Assembly (NCBI RefSeq): GCF_001429285.1 | Contig: NZ_LMJJ01000001.1 | Location: 254,565 to 318,564 of the forward strand | DNA from: Ensifer sp. Root278 | GTDB taxonomy: Bacteria > Pseudomonadota > Alphaproteobacteria > Rhizobiales > Rhizobiaceae | Direction of reading: 5' to 3' | Length of the DNA stretch: 64,000 bases | Part shown: piece after piece, positions 52,158 through 61,935 of the stretch | Position numbering within the stretch: the first letter of the stretch is position 1 | How the letters are laid out: each line of letters opens with the position of its first letter | Notes under the pieces: generated by a model | What the model was told of the DNA's origin: nothing | Databases searched by the model: none | Seen by the model: the letters and a program-made list of their open reading frames with translations, nothing else | Made by a program: the position numbers and the translations under genes

Positions 52158-52270
52158 GACCGGTTCTCCTCGATGTGGAATTCAGAATGACCAGGAACTG
52201 GAGCTACTACAGTTTTACTCGAAGCGGAATCGAATTGACCGTCGGCGAATGGCGAAGGCAGGCCGAACGG

Positions 52271-52302
52271 AAAAGCCCGACCGGAAAACCGACCGGGCTT
52301 TT
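52271..52302. terminator. Bidirectional terminator between the secreted protein and the SDR
   Basis: AAAAGCCCG and CGGGCTTTT form an extended stem with flanking A and T runs. It ends transcription of the small secreted protein gene, read leftward. Confidence 0.8.
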
Positions 52303-52325
52303 GCCCCTCGCCCTTCTTGAGTGCA

Positions 52326-52586
52326 TCAGCGGCAGATGCGAATTTTCTTGAAGTAGACGTTGCCGTAGTGGTCGTAGCGCTTGACCTTCTTGAGGAAGCA
52401 GTACGGTTCGTCTTCGTAATAATAGGGGCCGCCGTAGTAGTCGCCGACATAGCCGACATGCCCACCCCAGCCATGACCGTAGTGGCCATTGCTGAAGCCG
52501 ATCGAGAAACCGCCGGCCTGCGACGGGGCGGCAAAGGAGACGGCGGCGGTAACGGCAACAACGGCTGCGATGATGATCTTGCGCAT
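52326..52586 (-). CDS. Small secreted Gly/Tyr/His-rich protein
   Basis: Precursor of 86 residues. The first 24 residues (MRKIIIAAVVAVTAAVSFAAPSQA) are a signal peptide; the mature part is rich in Gly, Tyr and His (YGHGWGGHVGYVGDYYGG) and has two cysteines near the C-terminus (YCFLKK and IRICR) that could form one disulfide. No known family was recognised. It has its own terminator, so it is probably a monocistronic expressed gene. Envelope or metal-binding functions are guesses. Confidence 0.65.
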   Translation of the reverse strand: MRKIIIAAVVAVTAAVSFAAPSQAGGFSIGFSNGHYGHGWGGHVGYVGDYYGGPYYYEDEPYCFLKKVKRYDHYGNVYFKKIRICR

Positions 52587-52756
52587 GATGGTCTCTCCTC
52601 TGGATTGGTTGGGATGATCGCTTCGTCATCCATGAGAAGAAGGTCTCACATCGCGGATAAGCGCGCAGTTCCGGATGGAACATGGTCATGGCCGGCTGCT
52701 GCCAAGGGGGCTGCGAACCCGGCCATGACCGGTGCCGATCGGCGCATTGCCGCCCG

Positions 52757-53287
52757 TCAGGCAGCGCGCGATCCGCTAGGAGTGCGGATGCGCGCCATCG
52801 CGAAGACGTCGGCCAATGCGCCGTTCCTGAGCGCATAGGCCCTGTGTGTGCCCTCCATCTCGAAACCCGCCTTGCGGTAGAGTGCGATCGCAGACTCGTT
52901 GTCGGTGAAGACCGTGAGCTCGATGCGGCTGATGCCCAGCCAGTTGTCGGCGGCATCGATCAAAGCCGTAAGCAGTGCCTTACCGATGCCTTCGCCACGG
53001 TGATTGTCATCGACGCTGATGCCAAGGGCAGCCGAATGCTGACGACGTCCCTTGCTGCGGTGCAGGCCGGCCATGCCGACTATATGCCCGTCGCGTTCGG
53101 CAACGATGACCGTGTCGTCGTCCGATCTTGTCTCGATCCACTTGCGCGTTTGTTCCGGGGTGGAAAAGGGCAGTCGGAGTGTTCCAGATCGGATGCCTGG
53201 CTGGCTCATCAAGGCGGCGACCGCCTCCCAGTCGACGATGCGCGCCGCGCGGATCTTGGTTTCAGGAGGAGCGTGTGTTTCGGTCAT
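52757..53287 (-). CDS. GNAT family N-acetyltransferase
   Basis: Protein of 176 residues with the GNAT fold: DGHIVGMAGLHRSKG near 65, the acetyl-CoA loop GISVDDNHRGEGIGKALLTALID (about 90-112) and LTVFTDNESAIALYRKAGFEMEGTHRAYALRNG near 130. It resembles ribosomal-protein or amino-acid acetyltransferases. The substrate is unknown. It is separate from neighbours. Confidence 0.82.
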   Translation of the reverse strand: MTETHAPPETKIRAARIVDWEAVAALMSQPGIRSGTLRLPFSTPEQTRKWIETRSDDDTVIVAERDGHIVGMAGLHRSKGRRQHSAALGISVDDNHRGEGIGKALLTALIDAADNWLGISRIELTVFTDNESAIALYRKAGFEMEGTHRAYALRNGALADVFAMARIRTPSGSRAA

Positions 53288-53513
53288 TGTTTCCTCTCTT
53301 TGCGCCGAGGAAACAGGACCCGACCCTGCTCGCCTCGGCAGGGTTGGTGGGGGACATTTCGCTTAAATCAGCGCAACAGGTCTCCCGCACACCCCTGGGG
53401 TATGCGTGCAAAGCACCATTGCGATTGTCGAGCGATTGTCCATGGCGGAAGAATAACAAGCGCAAGTGGAAAGGCAAGTCCGCAGAACGCGCAGAACGCT
53501 CTGCGCGCCGCGA

Positions 53514-55088
53514 TCAGGTGACCTGCCAGGCGATATAGACGAGCGTGGCGGCGATCAGCCAGAGGGCGACGCGGCCTGAACGGGTATGCCGGGCCTCCGC
53601 CTTGCCGATCGCGTGCGCCGTCTCGGCGTCGAAGCGCAGGCCGTTCTCGCTCATCGCCATGATCTCGCTGGAGAATTTTTCCGTGCGGGCGGCGATCTCG
53701 GGGGCGGCCTCGGCGAGCCGGAGCGCCGCGTGCAGGCCGTCGCGCAGATCCGTGACGATGCGCTTCGGTCCGAGATTGTCGCGAATCCATTTGCCGACGA
53801 CCGGTTCCGAAGCCTTCCACATGTTGAAGCGCGGATTGAGCGTGCGGGCCACACCTTCGACGACCACCATGGTCTTCTGCAGCATGACGAGCTCGGGGCG
53901 CGTCTGCATGTCGAAGAGTTCAGTGACCTCGAAGAGCAGCGTCAAGAGCTTCGCCATCGAAATGGTTTCGGCCGGCTGGCCGTGGATCGGCTCGCCGATC
54001 GCGCGGATCGCCTGGGCGAAGCTCGCGGCGTCGTGATGCGAAGGCACATAGCCCGCCTCGAAGTGCACGTCGGCGACGCGCTGGTAGTCACGGGTAATGA
54101 AGCCGAAGAGGATTTCCGCCAGGAACCGGCGCTCTTTCTTGCCGAGACGGCCGACGATGCCCATGTCGACGGCGACGATATGGCCGGCATCGTCGACGAA
54201 GAGATTGCCCTGGTGCATGTCGGCATGGAAGAAGCCGTCGCGCAGCGTGTGGCGCAGGAAGGACTGAATAAGCGTCTCGGCAAGCTCGTTGAGGTCGTGT
54301 CCGGCGGCCTGCAACCCCTCGATATCCGACATCTTGACGCCGTCGATCCATTCCATCGTGACGACGTCGCGCCCGGTCCGTTCCCAATCGACTTTCGGCA
54401 CGCGGAAGCCGGAATCGTCCTTGGTGTTTTCGCCAAGCTCGGAAAGGGCGGCGGCCTCCAGACGAAGGTCCATTTCGATCTTCGTCGTCTGCTCCAGAGT
54501 CTTGGTGACCTCGACCGGCTTCAGCCGGCGCGTATAGGGCAGGAACCGTTCCTGCATATGGCTGACGAGATACATCGCCTCGATATCGGAGGCGAAACGC
54601 TGGCGCACGCCGGGGCGGATGACCTTGACGGCGACCTTTTCGGGCTTGCCGTCGCGAAGCACGATGGCCGGATGCACCTGCGCGATCGAGGCGGCCGCCA
54701 TCGGTTCGGAGAGCTCGGCGTAGAGGTCCTCGACCTTGCGGCCGAGCGAACCTTCGATTGCGGCCTTCGCCTCGCTCTGCGGGAAGGTCGCCATGCTGTC
54801 CTGCAAGAGCGACAGGTCGGCCGCGAACTCTGCGCCGACGACATCCGGGCGCGTCGCCAGGAACTGACCGATCTTGACATAGGAGGGCCCGAGGCGGGCG
54901 ACCGCGCGTGACAAGCGGTCGCTGCGTTCCTCGCCCGGCACCCTGCGGCGCGCCAGAAGTCCTGCCGCCTTCTGGGCGAAACGGGCAAACGACGGCAGAT
55001 GCTCGGTTGGGACGGCTGAGACGACGCCTTCGCGCACGAGAACCCACCCGATCCGCGCAAGGCGGACATATGTTCCAGGCGTGCTCAT
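53514..55088 (-). CDS. ubiB: Ubiquinone biosynthesis protein UbiB (ABC1-type atypical kinase)
   Basis: Membrane-associated ATPase/kinase-like protein of 524 residues needed for ubiquinone biosynthesis. The family KxGQ motif is present as SYVKIGQFLATRPDVVG near 70. Kinase-like elements VAVKVIRPGV near 175 and HADMHQGNLFVDDAG near 290 follow, and the C-terminal tail (ARHTRSGRVALWLIAATLVYIAWQV) is a membrane helix. It begins five bases after ubiE on the same transcript. Confidence 0.92.
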   Translation of the reverse strand: MSTPGTYVRLARIGWVLVREGVVSAVPTEHLPSFARFAQKAAGLLARRRVPGEERSDRLSRAVARLGPSYVKIGQFLATRPDVVGAEFAADLSLLQDSMATFPQSEAKAAIEGSLGRKVEDLYAELSEPMAAASIAQVHPAIVLRDGKPEKVAVKVIRPGVRQRFASDIEAMYLVSHMQERFLPYTRRLKPVEVTKTLEQTTKIEMDLRLEAAALSELGENTKDDSGFRVPKVDWERTGRDVVTMEWIDGVKMSDIEGLQAAGHDLNELAETLIQSFLRHTLRDGFFHADMHQGNLFVDDAGHIVAVDMGIVGRLGKKERRFLAEILFGFITRDYQRVADVHFEAGYVPSHHDAASFAQAIRAIGEPIHGQPAETISMAKLLTLLFEVTELFDMQTRPELVMLQKTMVVVEGVARTLNPRFNMWKASEPVVGKWIRDNLGPKRIVTDLRDGLHAALRLAEAAPEIAARTEKFSSEIMAMSENGLRFDAETAHAIGKAEARHTRSGRVALWLIAATLVYIAWQVT

Positions 55089-55093
55089 CGGGT

Positions 55094-55870
55094 TCAGATT
55101 TTCCAGCCGGAATGCAGCGCTGCGATGCCGCCGGTGTAATTGGTGAAGGAGACGCGTGAGAAGCCGGCCTCCTTGATCATCGTCGCGAAGTTGCGCTGGT
55201 TCGGGAACTTGCGGATCGATTCCACCAGATACTGGTAGGGCGCCTCGTCGCCGGTGATCAGCTTGCCGAATTTCGGGATCGCGTTGAACGACCAGGCATC
55301 ATAGAAGCGATCGAGCAGCGGCATCTCCACTTCGGAGAATTCCAGTACCAGCAGGCGACCGCCGCGCTTCAGCACCCGGTGCGCCTCTTTCAGCGCCACG
55401 TCGATGCGCGGCACGTTGCGAATGCCGAAGGCGATCGTATAGGCGTCGAAGGAATTGGCCTCGAAGGGCAGTTCCTCGGCATTGGCCTCGACGAATTCGA
55501 GATTGGCGGAAAGCTTCCTCTTCTCCGCCCGTTCGGCGCCGACGGCGAGCATCGAGCCGTTGATGTCGAGCACGGTCGCATGCGCCTTGCGGTCGGAGGC
55601 CTCGATGATGCGGAAGGCGATATCGCCGGTGCCGCCGGCAACGTCCAGAACCTTGTAGTCTTCGCGGCGCGGCGGGTTGAGGGCGGCGATCATCGCGTCC
55701 TTCCAGGCGCGGTGTAGGCCGGCCGACATCACGTCGTTCATGATGTCGTAGCGCTTCGCCACCTTATGGAAGACGTCGTTGACGAGCGGCTGCTTTTCGC
55801 CGGCGTCGACATTGCGGAAACCGAAGGATGTTTCCATGCCGCCATCGGCCGATACGCGCTGATCCGTCAT
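55094..55870 (-). CDS. ubiE: Ubiquinone/menaquinone biosynthesis C-methyltransferase UbiE
   Basis: SAM-dependent methyltransferase, 258 residues, for the C-methylation in ubiquinone synthesis. Family features are [27 protein letters not shown] near 36, the SAM site [15 protein letters not shown] near 75, [26 protein letters not shown] near 145 and the C-terminal [17 protein letters not shown] 55870 is preferred over upstream readings. Divergent from mutM. Confidence 0.95.
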   Translation of the reverse strand: MTDQRVSADGGMETSFGFRNVDAGEKQPLVNDVFHKVAKRYDIMNDVMSAGLHRAWKDAMIAALNPPRREDYKVLDVAGGTGDIAFRIIEASDRKAHATVLDINGSMLAVGAERAEKRKLSANLEFVEANAEELPFEANSFDAYTIAFGIRNVPRIDVALKEAHRVLKRGGRLLVLEFSEVEMPLLDRFYDAWSFNAIPKFGKLITGDEAPYQYLVESIRKFPNQRNFATMIKEAGFSRVSFTNYTGGIAALHSGWKI

Positions 55871-56043
55871 ACGAAGAACTCCACCTGAACCAATTTTTCC
55901 GGCACCATAGCGAAAAGGCCCCATCCGCGCTATCTCGTGGACGGGACCGCGCCTGCGGCATAGCGCACTCCCTATAGGATAAGAAGGCCGCCAAGGAAAT
56001 GCCAACCACCGCATCCGGTGGCTGAGATCGTAGGAGTGCATTT

Positions 56044-56934
56044 ATGCCGGAGTTGCCCGAGGTCGAAACCGTCAAGCGCGGCCTGGCGCCGACCATGGAG
56101 GGCGCGCGGATCGTCAATGCGGAATTGCGCCGTCCGGACCTGCGCTTCCCGTTTCCGGAGAATTTTTCTTCGACCGTTGCCGGCCAGCGCATTGTCTCGC
56201 TGTCACGGCGGGCGAAGTACCTGATGATCGATCTGGAAGCCGGCGACGTGATCATCGCCCATCTCGGTATGTCCGGTTCCTTCCGCATCGAGGCAGGGCC
56301 GGCTGCAGCGACGCCGGGCGAGTTTCACCATCCGCGCGGCAAGGACGAGAAGCACGATCACGTCATCTTTCATCTCGACGGCGCCGAAGGCCCGGTGCGG
56401 GTGATCTACAACGACCCGCGTCGTTTCGGTTTCATGGATCTTGCCCGCCGCGACACGGTGTCAAGCCACGCCTATTTTCGCGCGCTTGGCGAGGAGCCGA
56501 CCGGAAACGCGCTCGATGCCGCCTATCTCGCTGTACGCTTTTCCGGCAAGGCGCAGCCGCTGAAGGCGGCCTTGCTCGATCAGAAGAACATCGCCGGTCT
56601 CGGCAATATCTATGTCTGCGAGGCGCTCTGGCGCTCGAGCCTGTCGCCGGTGAAGCCCGCGGGCGAACTCGTCGACAAGCGTGGCAAGCCCAAAGATGGC
56701 CTGGTGCGCCTGACGGACGCGATCCGCGAGGTGATTACCGATGCCATTGCGGCTGGCGGCTCGTCGCTGAAGGACCACATCCAGGCCGACGGCTCGCTCG
56801 GTTACTTCCAGCACTCCTTCTCCGTCTACGACCGCGAAGGAGAGGCTTGCCGCACGCAGGGCTGCAACGGTACGGTCGCCCGTATCGTGCAGGCGGGCCG
56901 GTCGACCTTCTATTGCCCGCATTGCCAGAAATGA
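56044..56934 (+). CDS. mutM: Formamidopyrimidine-DNA glycosylase
   Basis: Bifunctional DNA glycosylase/AP lyase removing 8-oxoguanine, 296 residues. Catalytic Pro1/Glu2 are in MPELPEVET after Met removal, Lys near [11 protein letters not shown], and [20 protein letters not shown] near 180 is typical. The C-terminal zinc finger has Cys pairs at CRTQGC and CPHC. The usual length is about 270-300. Confidence 0.95.
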   Translation: MPELPEVETVKRGLAPTMEGARIVNAELRRPDLRFPFPENFSSTVAGQRIVSLSRRAKYLMIDLEAGDVIIAHLGMSGSFRIEAGPAAATPGEFHHPRGKDEKHDHVIFHLDGAEGPVRVIYNDPRRFGFMDLARRDTVSSHAYFRALGEEPTGNALDAAYLAVRFSGKAQPLKAALLDQKNIAGLGNIYVCEALWRSSLSPVKPAGELVDKRGKPKDGLVRLTDAIREVITDAIAAGGSSLKDHIQADGSLGYFQHSFSVYDREGEACRTQGCNGTVARIVQAGRSTFYCPHCQK

Positions 56935-56985
56935 ACGTCGGGCTGTCCGCGGCCTGGCGTCGGAGATGAACCGGAGGAAACAGGA

Positions 56986-57759
56986 ATGACCTACGAAACG
57001 CTGCTGGTCGAAACGCGCGGCCGCGTCGGCCTCGTGACGCTCAACCGTCCGCAGGCGCTGAATGCGCTGAATTCGACCGTCATGCGCGAGCTTGCCGCAG
57101 CGCTGAAGGCCTTCGATGCCGACAAGGAGATCGGCGCCGTCGTCGTCACCGGCTCGGAGAAGGCATTTGCAGCCGGCGCCGACATCAAGGAGATGCAGGC
57201 GCTCGATTTCGTCGACAGCTATCTTGGCGATTTCATTGGCGGCTGGGACCAGGTGGCTGCGGCCCGCAAGCCGGTGATCGCCGCTGTCTCTGGCTATGCG
57301 CTCGGCGGAGGCTGCGAGCTGGCGATGATGTGTGACTTCATCATCGCCTCCGAGACCGCGAAGTTCGGCCAGCCCGAAATCACCCTCGGCGTCATTCCCG
57401 GCATGGGTGGCTCGCAGCGCATAACGCGCGCCGTCGGCAAGGCGAAGGCGATGGACCTGGTTCTGACCGGCCGCATGATGGACGCGGCGGAGGCGGAACG
57501 CGCAGGACTCGTTTCGCGTGTGGTGGCGCCGGAGAAATTGATGGAGGAAGCGCTGGCTGCCGCAGAGAAGATCGCATCCTTCTCGCTGCCGGCGGTCATG
57601 ATGGCGAAGGAGGCGGTGAACCGCTCTCTCGAGCTGACGCTCGCCGAAGGCCTTCGTTTCGAGCGGCGTCTCTTCCATTCGCTGTTTGCGACCGAAGACC
57701 AGAAAGAAGGCATGGCCGCCTTCGTCGCCAAGCGTAAGCCGGAGTTCAAACATCGCTAG
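56986..57759 (+). CDS. Enoyl-CoA hydratase/isomerase family protein
   Basis: Crotonase-fold enzyme of 257 residues. The oxyanion-hole region is [12 protein letters not shown] near 65 and [21 protein letters not shown] near 105, with the second catalytic Glu in [18 protein letters not shown] near 135. Length and residues fit 2,3-enoyl-CoA hydratase. It is downstream of mutM, but a separate start at GGAGGAAACAGGA suggests independent translation. The stop codon lies at the edge of a palindromic element. Confidence 0.88.
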   Translation: MTYETLLVETRGRVGLVTLNRPQALNALNSTVMRELAAALKAFDADKEIGAVVVTGSEKAFAAGADIKEMQALDFVDSYLGDFIGGWDQVAAARKPVIAAVSGYALGGGCELAMMCDFIIASETAKFGQPEITLGVIPGMGGSQRITRAVGKAKAMDLVLTGRMMDAAEAERAGLVSRVVAPEKLMEEALAAAEKIASFSLPAVMMAKEAVNRSLELTLAEGLRFERRLFHSLFATEDQKEGMAAFVAKRKPEFKHR

Positions 57760-57873
57760 AGCGGGATGAGGAATAGTGTTTACGGTTTTCCGCCCGCATC
57801 CCGCTCAAGCCTGTTAGAAACGATCACGTTTATGGTTTTGGGTCGATCAGACCCAAGACCATCGTGATCTAAG
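57758..57873. repeat. Double palindromic element after the enoyl-CoA hydratase
   Basis: The first palindrome, 57758-57806, is AGAGCGGGATG...CATCCCGCTC with the AAGTGTG core variant, matching 31054. The second, about 57821-57870, is CGATCACG...CGTGATC with inner GGTTTTGGGTC/GACCCAAGACC, and shares its ATCGTGATCTAAG end with the 31054 tail. Together they form two adjacent stem-loops in the gap before rpsT. Confidence 0.8.
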
Positions 57874-57906
57874 CCAGAGCACGGCGCAGATTCTAGAAAA
57901 TGCGCG

Positions 57907-57935
57907 TTGACGGGGCGGCTGTTTCCCGCTATACG
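57907..57935 (+). promoter_or_regulatory. Sigma70-type promoter of rpsT
   Basis: TTGACG, 17 bases, TATACG: close to the rhizobial housekeeping consensus (CTTGAC-N17-CTATAT). Start near 57942 would give a leader of about 120 bases ahead of rpsT. Confidence 0.7.
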
Positions 57936-58060
57936 CCGCCCTCAGTTTGGAACGCCATTTTGGGCTTTCCGGAAATATTCCCGAATTGCTTTGATGACAG
58001 GTCGCAGTGACCCGGCACGGCGAGGGCGGAGTTCATGTCAGTTTTCGAAGAGAGGCACCA

Positions 58061-58327
58061 ATGGCCAATACAACTTCGGCGAAAAAGGCGACCCGCAAGA
58101 TCGCACGCCGCACCGCAGTGAACAAGGCCCGTCGTTCGCGCGTTCGCAACTTCATCCGCAAGGTCGAAGAAGCGATCGCTACCGGCGATCAGGCAGTTGC
58201 AGCCGCAGCGCTCAAGGCAGCTCAGCCCGAGCTGATGCGCGCAGCCACCAAGGGCGTCCTGCACGCCAACACTGCATCGCGCAAGGTTTCGCGCCTCGCG
58301 CAGCGCGTGAAGTCGCTTTCGGCCTAA
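58061..58327 (+). CDS. rpsT: 30S ribosomal protein S20
   Basis: Primary 16S rRNA-binding protein, 88 residues. The sequence [26 protein letters not shown] is a typical basic S20 N-terminus, with the helical [29 protein letters not shown] at the end. ATG 58061 follows AGAGGCACCA. Strong promoter upstream and terminator downstream give a monocistronic unit. Confidence 0.96.
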   Translation: MANTTSAKKATRKIARRTAVNKARRSRVRNFIRKVEEAIATGDQAVAAAALKAAQPELMRAATKGVLHANTASRKVSRLAQRVKSLSA

Positions 58328-58350
58328 TCCGGCTAAGAAAAATCTGTTGA

Positions 58351-58382
58351 CGAAAAGCCCGGCCCTTGCGCCGGGCTTTTCG
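58351..58382 (+). terminator. Terminator of rpsT
   Basis: CGAAAAGCCCGG and CCGGGCTTTTCG form a perfect 12-bp stem around eight bases, with T-run inside the right arm. Located 24 bases after rpsT. Confidence 0.85.
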
Positions 58383-59269
58383 GATTCATACTTCTGTCAT
58401 CGCGATGGTTAATCCGACGGTATTACGTTGTGTCAATGCGATGACAAAATTTATGAAATAAATTCAATGACATACGGGAGGTCCTTATCAAAAGGATGTC
58501 TCTGGCCGGGGCTCTCCTGACCCCGTAATGAGTCAAGCGATTTTTTATTTTTTTTCTTTTTCGCCAGCTAAGCAAAGGGCGAAAAATCAAAACCCTTGAT
58601 TCAAAAGCGATTCTTCACGGACTCGGAATGCGGCAAGCAAAAGGCAGGCTGAGAGTCAACGGTCAGTGCCTAAGGTTGCTTAAAAATCGCGATTGATCTT
58701 GCCCATCGATCCTGCCTAAATGCCCTCCACAGGGGACACGGACCACATCTGTAAAGGAAGCAGAAGACGCCATTTCGAAGAAATGGTTTCGATGTTTCTG
58801 TCCTTTGTATCAGGGCGGCTCCGCGTCGTTCAATCAGACAAGTCGAAGGTGAAAAAACCGGATGGTTCGTTCCACTCCGGGTGAGGAGCTTTCGTCCTAT
58901 GGTTGTGTGGCGGGGCTTGGCTCGTGACGGCGGGTGCAAGCGGCGCCTGCCGGCAGACAAAGGTCCAACGCGCGGCTCATCGCTTCGTACGAGGGTGCGA
59001 AGAGCTGTTGACGAGGAGGAGGATCCGAGGCGGTGCGGAAGCGCACCGGAGGATTGTTGACAAGAGGCGCGAGGGGACATCTCCGGCCACAGGTGGGCTG
59101 GTGGATGCGCGTAGCGCGCAGCGAGGCGGGAGATGAGGAGCCCGGCGTCGACTGCGACTGTGACGTTCGGCGAGTGCGGCATGGCCTTTCGGGGCGCCGC
59201 GGGCGACGGACATACGAGATGACGCCGGCAGTGATGACGGCATCTGAACATGAACTGGAAGGCGGCAAA
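58383..59269. other. Long dnaA upstream region with GANTC cluster and AT-rich tract
   Basis: The space between rpsT and dnaA is about 940 bases and holds no recognisable gene. It includes six GANTC sites (58383, 58530, 58598, 58609, 58620, 58653), five of them within 128 bases, an unusually T-rich stretch at 58540-58560 in an otherwise high-GC region, and an inverted repeat TTTTTCGCC...GGCGAAAAA at 58556-58585. GANTC is methylated by CcrM in alphaproteobacteria and affects dnaA transcription there. No perfect DnaA box was found. Confidence 0.6.
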
Positions 59270-60814
59270 ATGCAGATGAATTTGGTGACGGCGGGCGCAC
59301 TTCAGAAAGAAGGAGACGCATTCCAAGCCGGAAGCAATCTATCTCAGGCGGCGGGGGAAAAAGTCGACATGAGGCACGACGCACTGTTCGAGCGAGTAAG
59401 TGCGCGTCTCAAGGCTCAGGTCGGTCCGGATGTCTTTGCGAGCTGGTTTGGGCGTCTGAAGCTCCATTCCGTATCCAAGAGCGTCGTGCGCCTCTCGGTG
59501 CCGACCACGTTCCTGAAGTCCTGGATCAACAATCGTTATCTCGATCTCATCACGTCGCTCTTCCAGCAGGAAGACGGCGAGATTCTGAAGGTCGAAATCC
59601 TGGTGCGCACCGCGACCCGTGGCGCCCGGCCGACGACACAGGAAGACGTGTTGCCGCAGGCGACCGAAGCGGCTCCAACCGCACCGGCGCGCCGTCCGGC
59701 AGCAGCCCAGCCGGTCGCAACCGTTGCCGCAGCGGCGATTGCGAGCGTACAGAGGCCTGTCCAGGCGCCGCTTTTCGGCTCGCCGCTCGACCAGCGCTAT
59801 AATTTCGAAAGCTTCGTCGAGGGTTCCTCGAACCGCGTGGCGCTTGCCGCTGCCCGGACGATCGCGGAAGCCGGCGCCGGTGCCGTGCGGTTCAACCCGC
59901 TCTTCATCCATTCGAGCGTCGGTCTCGGCAAGACGCACCTCCTGCAGGCCATCGCCATCCAGGCGCTGCAGAGCGCGCGTGCACCGCGTGTCGTTTATCT
60001 GACGGCCGAATATTTCATGTGGCGTTTCGCCACCGCCATTCGCGACAACGATGCGCTGTCGCTCAAGGAGTCGCTGCGCAACATCGATCTGCTGATCATC
60101 GACGACATGCAGTTCCTGCAGGGTAAGTCGATCCAGCACGAGTTCTGCCATCTCTTGAACATGCTGCTCGACTCCGCCAAGCAGGTCGTCGTCGCCGCCG
60201 ACCGCGCTCCGTGGGAACTGGAATCGCTCGACAGCCGCGTTCGCTCGCGTCTCCAGGGCGGTGTCGCCATCGAGATGGACGGCCCCGACTACGACATGCG
60301 CCTCGAAATGCTGAAGCGTCGGCTGGACGTCGCCCGCCAGGACGATGGATCGCTCGACATTCCCGGCGATATCCTGAGCCATGTCGCCCGCAATGTGACG
60401 GCGAGCGGCCGCGAGCTGGAAGGCGCGTTCAACCAGCTTCTGTTCCGTCGTTCCTTCGAGCCGCAGCTTTCGATCGAGCGCGTCGATGAACTGCTCGGCC
60501 ACCTCGTCAATGCCGGCGAACCACGCCGCGTGAGGATCGAGGACATCCAGCGCGTCGTCGCCAAGCATTATAACGTCTCGCGCCAGGAGCTCGTCTCCAA
60601 CCGTCGCACCCGCGTCATCGTCAAGCCGCGCCAGATCGCCATGTATCTGTCGAAGACGCTGACGCCGCGCTCCTTCCCGGAGATCGGCCGTCGCTTCGGC
60701 GGACGTGACCACACGACGGTGCTGCATGCCGTGCGCAAGATCGAAGAGCTGATTTCGGGCGATACCAAACTCAGCCACGAGATCGAGCTTCTGAAGCGTC
60801 TGATCAACGAATAG
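59270..60814 (+). CDS. dnaA: Chromosomal replication initiator protein DnaA
   Basis: Binds DnaA boxes and melts the replication origin. Predicted 514 residues. Domain I has [26 protein letters not shown] near 40; a low-complexity Ala/Pro linker (about 125-165) is domain II; the AAA+ domain has Walker [14 protein letters not shown] near 216 and Walker [10 protein letters not shown] near 273; the C-terminal DNA-binding domain carries the signature [16 protein letters not shown] near 477. ATG 59270 is favoured because GGAAGG lies seven bases upstream; ATG 59219 and 59369 (MRHDALF) are alternatives. The longer N-terminus is common in Sinorhizobium-like DnaA. Confidence 0.95.
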   Translation: MQMNLVTAGALQKEGDAFQAGSNLSQAAGEKVDMRHDALFERVSARLKAQVGPDVFASWFGRLKLHSVSKSVVRLSVPTTFLKSWINNRYLDLITSLFQQEDGEILKVEILVRTATRGARPTTQEDVLPQATEAAPTAPARRPAAAQPVATVAAAAIASVQRPVQAPLFGSPLDQRYNFESFVEGSSNRVALAAARTIAEAGAGAVRFNPLFIHSSVGLGKTHLLQAIAIQALQSARAPRVVYLTAEYFMWRFATAIRDNDALSLKESLRNIDLLIIDDMQFLQGKSIQHEFCHLLNMLLDSAKQVVVAADRAPWELESLDSRVRSRLQGGVAIEMDGPDYDMRLEMLKRRLDVARQDDGSLDIPGDILSHVARNVTASGRELEGAFNQLLFRRSFEPQLSIERVDELLGHLVNAGEPRRVRIEDIQRVVAKHYNVSRQELVSNRRTRVIVKPRQIAMYLSKTLTPRSFPEIGRRFGGRDHTTVLHAVRKIEELISGDTKLSHEIELLKRLINE

Positions 60815-60835
60815 TCGCAGCTGACTGTTTCAAAG

Positions 60836-60863
60836 AAAAGGCCCGGTTTTCCGGGCCTTTTTT
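60836..60863 (+). terminator. Terminator of dnaA
   Basis: AAAAGGCCCGG-TTTT-CCGGGCCTTTTTT, a perfect 11-bp stem with a terminal T-run, between converging dnaA and lysR-type genes. Confidence 0.9.
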
Positions 60864-60871
60864 CGTTTGGG

Positions 60872-61816
60872 CTAACGCACCGCCTTCAACGTCGGTCGCT
60901 GAGACGGCCTGATCGGCTGGTCCTCGACGACCTGCGATGTGCGGGCCTCCGCGATGATCCAGCTGCGAAAGGCGACGACAGGCGGTCGGTCGAGAGCGGC
61001 CGGCGGATAGACGAGGTGATAGGCAAGGCCGGTCATCACTCCCTCCGGGAAGGGGGCAACCAGCAGGCCTTCCGCAAGCTCCCGCGCCACGAGCGACAGG
61101 CGCACCAGGGCGACCCCGTCGCCGGCCTTGGCCGCCTCGATGGCGCCGTTGCTGTTGACGAAGACCGGCCCGCGCCCGGGATCCACCCCTTCGGCCCCTG
61201 CCGCATCCAGCCACAGCCGCCAGTCCTGGCGGTGCACGTCGTGCAACAGCGCATGGCGGGCGAGGTCGCTGGGCGTGTCGAGCGGCAGTTTGGCCCGAAG
61301 CGCCGGATGGATGACCGGAACCGGGTCGTCGTCGATCAGCCGTTCGCTGACCAGACCGTCATACCGGCCGAGCCCATGCCGGATGGCGACGTCGACGCCG
61401 TCACTGTTAAAATCCGTCAGCCGGTTCGTGGTGCTGATGCGGACGTCGATGCCAGGCACCTTCTGTTCGAAGGCGCCGATGCGCGGCACCAGCCATTGCG
61501 CGGCGAAGGTCGGCGTGCAGCTCACCGTCAGCACCGGCGCACGTTTGCGCGCCGTCAGCTCCTCGGTTGCCTCCCGCATCATGCGGAAGGCACGTCGGAG
61601 CGTTGCGAAATAGAGGCTGCCGTCTTCCGTCAGAACCAGTTGCCTGGGCCTTCGTTCGAAGAGCGTTACACCCAGCGTCTGCTCCAGCTCCCGCACCTGC
61701 AGGCTGACGGCGCCCGGCGTGACGTTGAGTTCGTGCGCGGCCTTGGTGACGCTTGAATGACGCGCCGTCGCCTCGAAGGCGCGAAGCGATGCAAGGGAGG
61801 GAAGGGATGTGGTCAT
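60872..61816 (-). CDS. LysR family regulator (GcvA-like)
   Basis: Regulator of 314 residues. The N-terminal helix-turn-helix is SLASLRAFEATARHSSVTKAAHELNVTPGAVSLQVRELEQTLGVTLFERRPRQLVLTEDG (about 7-66); an effector domain follows. The pattern is that of GcvA-like LysR proteins. It is divergent from an EamA exporter at 61936, which it probably controls; the 119-base gap would hold both promoters. The effector is unknown. Confidence 0.87.
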   Translation of the reverse strand: MTTSLPSLASLRAFEATARHSSVTKAAHELNVTPGAVSLQVRELEQTLGVTLFERRPRQLVLTEDGSLYFATLRRAFRMMREATEELTARKRAPVLTVSCTPTFAAQWLVPRIGAFEQKVPGIDVRISTTNRLTDFNSDGVDVAIRHGLGRYDGLVSERLIDDDPVPVIHPALRAKLPLDTPSDLARHALLHDVHRQDWRLWLDAAGAEGVDPGRGPVFVNSNGAIEAAKAGDGVALVRLSLVARELAEGLLVAPFPEGVMTGLAYHLVYPPAALDRPPVVAFRSWIIAEARTSQVVEDQPIRPSQRPTLKAVR

Positions 61817-61935
61817 GGTTTAACCAAACTCAATCATCCAGCGAGAAATGATCGTTTGTCCGAAGCGTAATATGCTGAGAATAATGGCATAAATTCACGA
61901 CGGTCAACACCGTTTCGATTTAGTCAGATAAACAA

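Noticed and set aside
58383-59269. The replication origin oriC
   Set aside because: No cluster of DnaA boxes was found, and in alphaproteobacteria the origin is usually near hemE rather than dnaA.
58670-59326. A 218-residue minus-strand frame in the dnaA upstream region
   Set aside because: Sequence is low-complexity with no start context or family feature and overlaps the dnaA 5' end.
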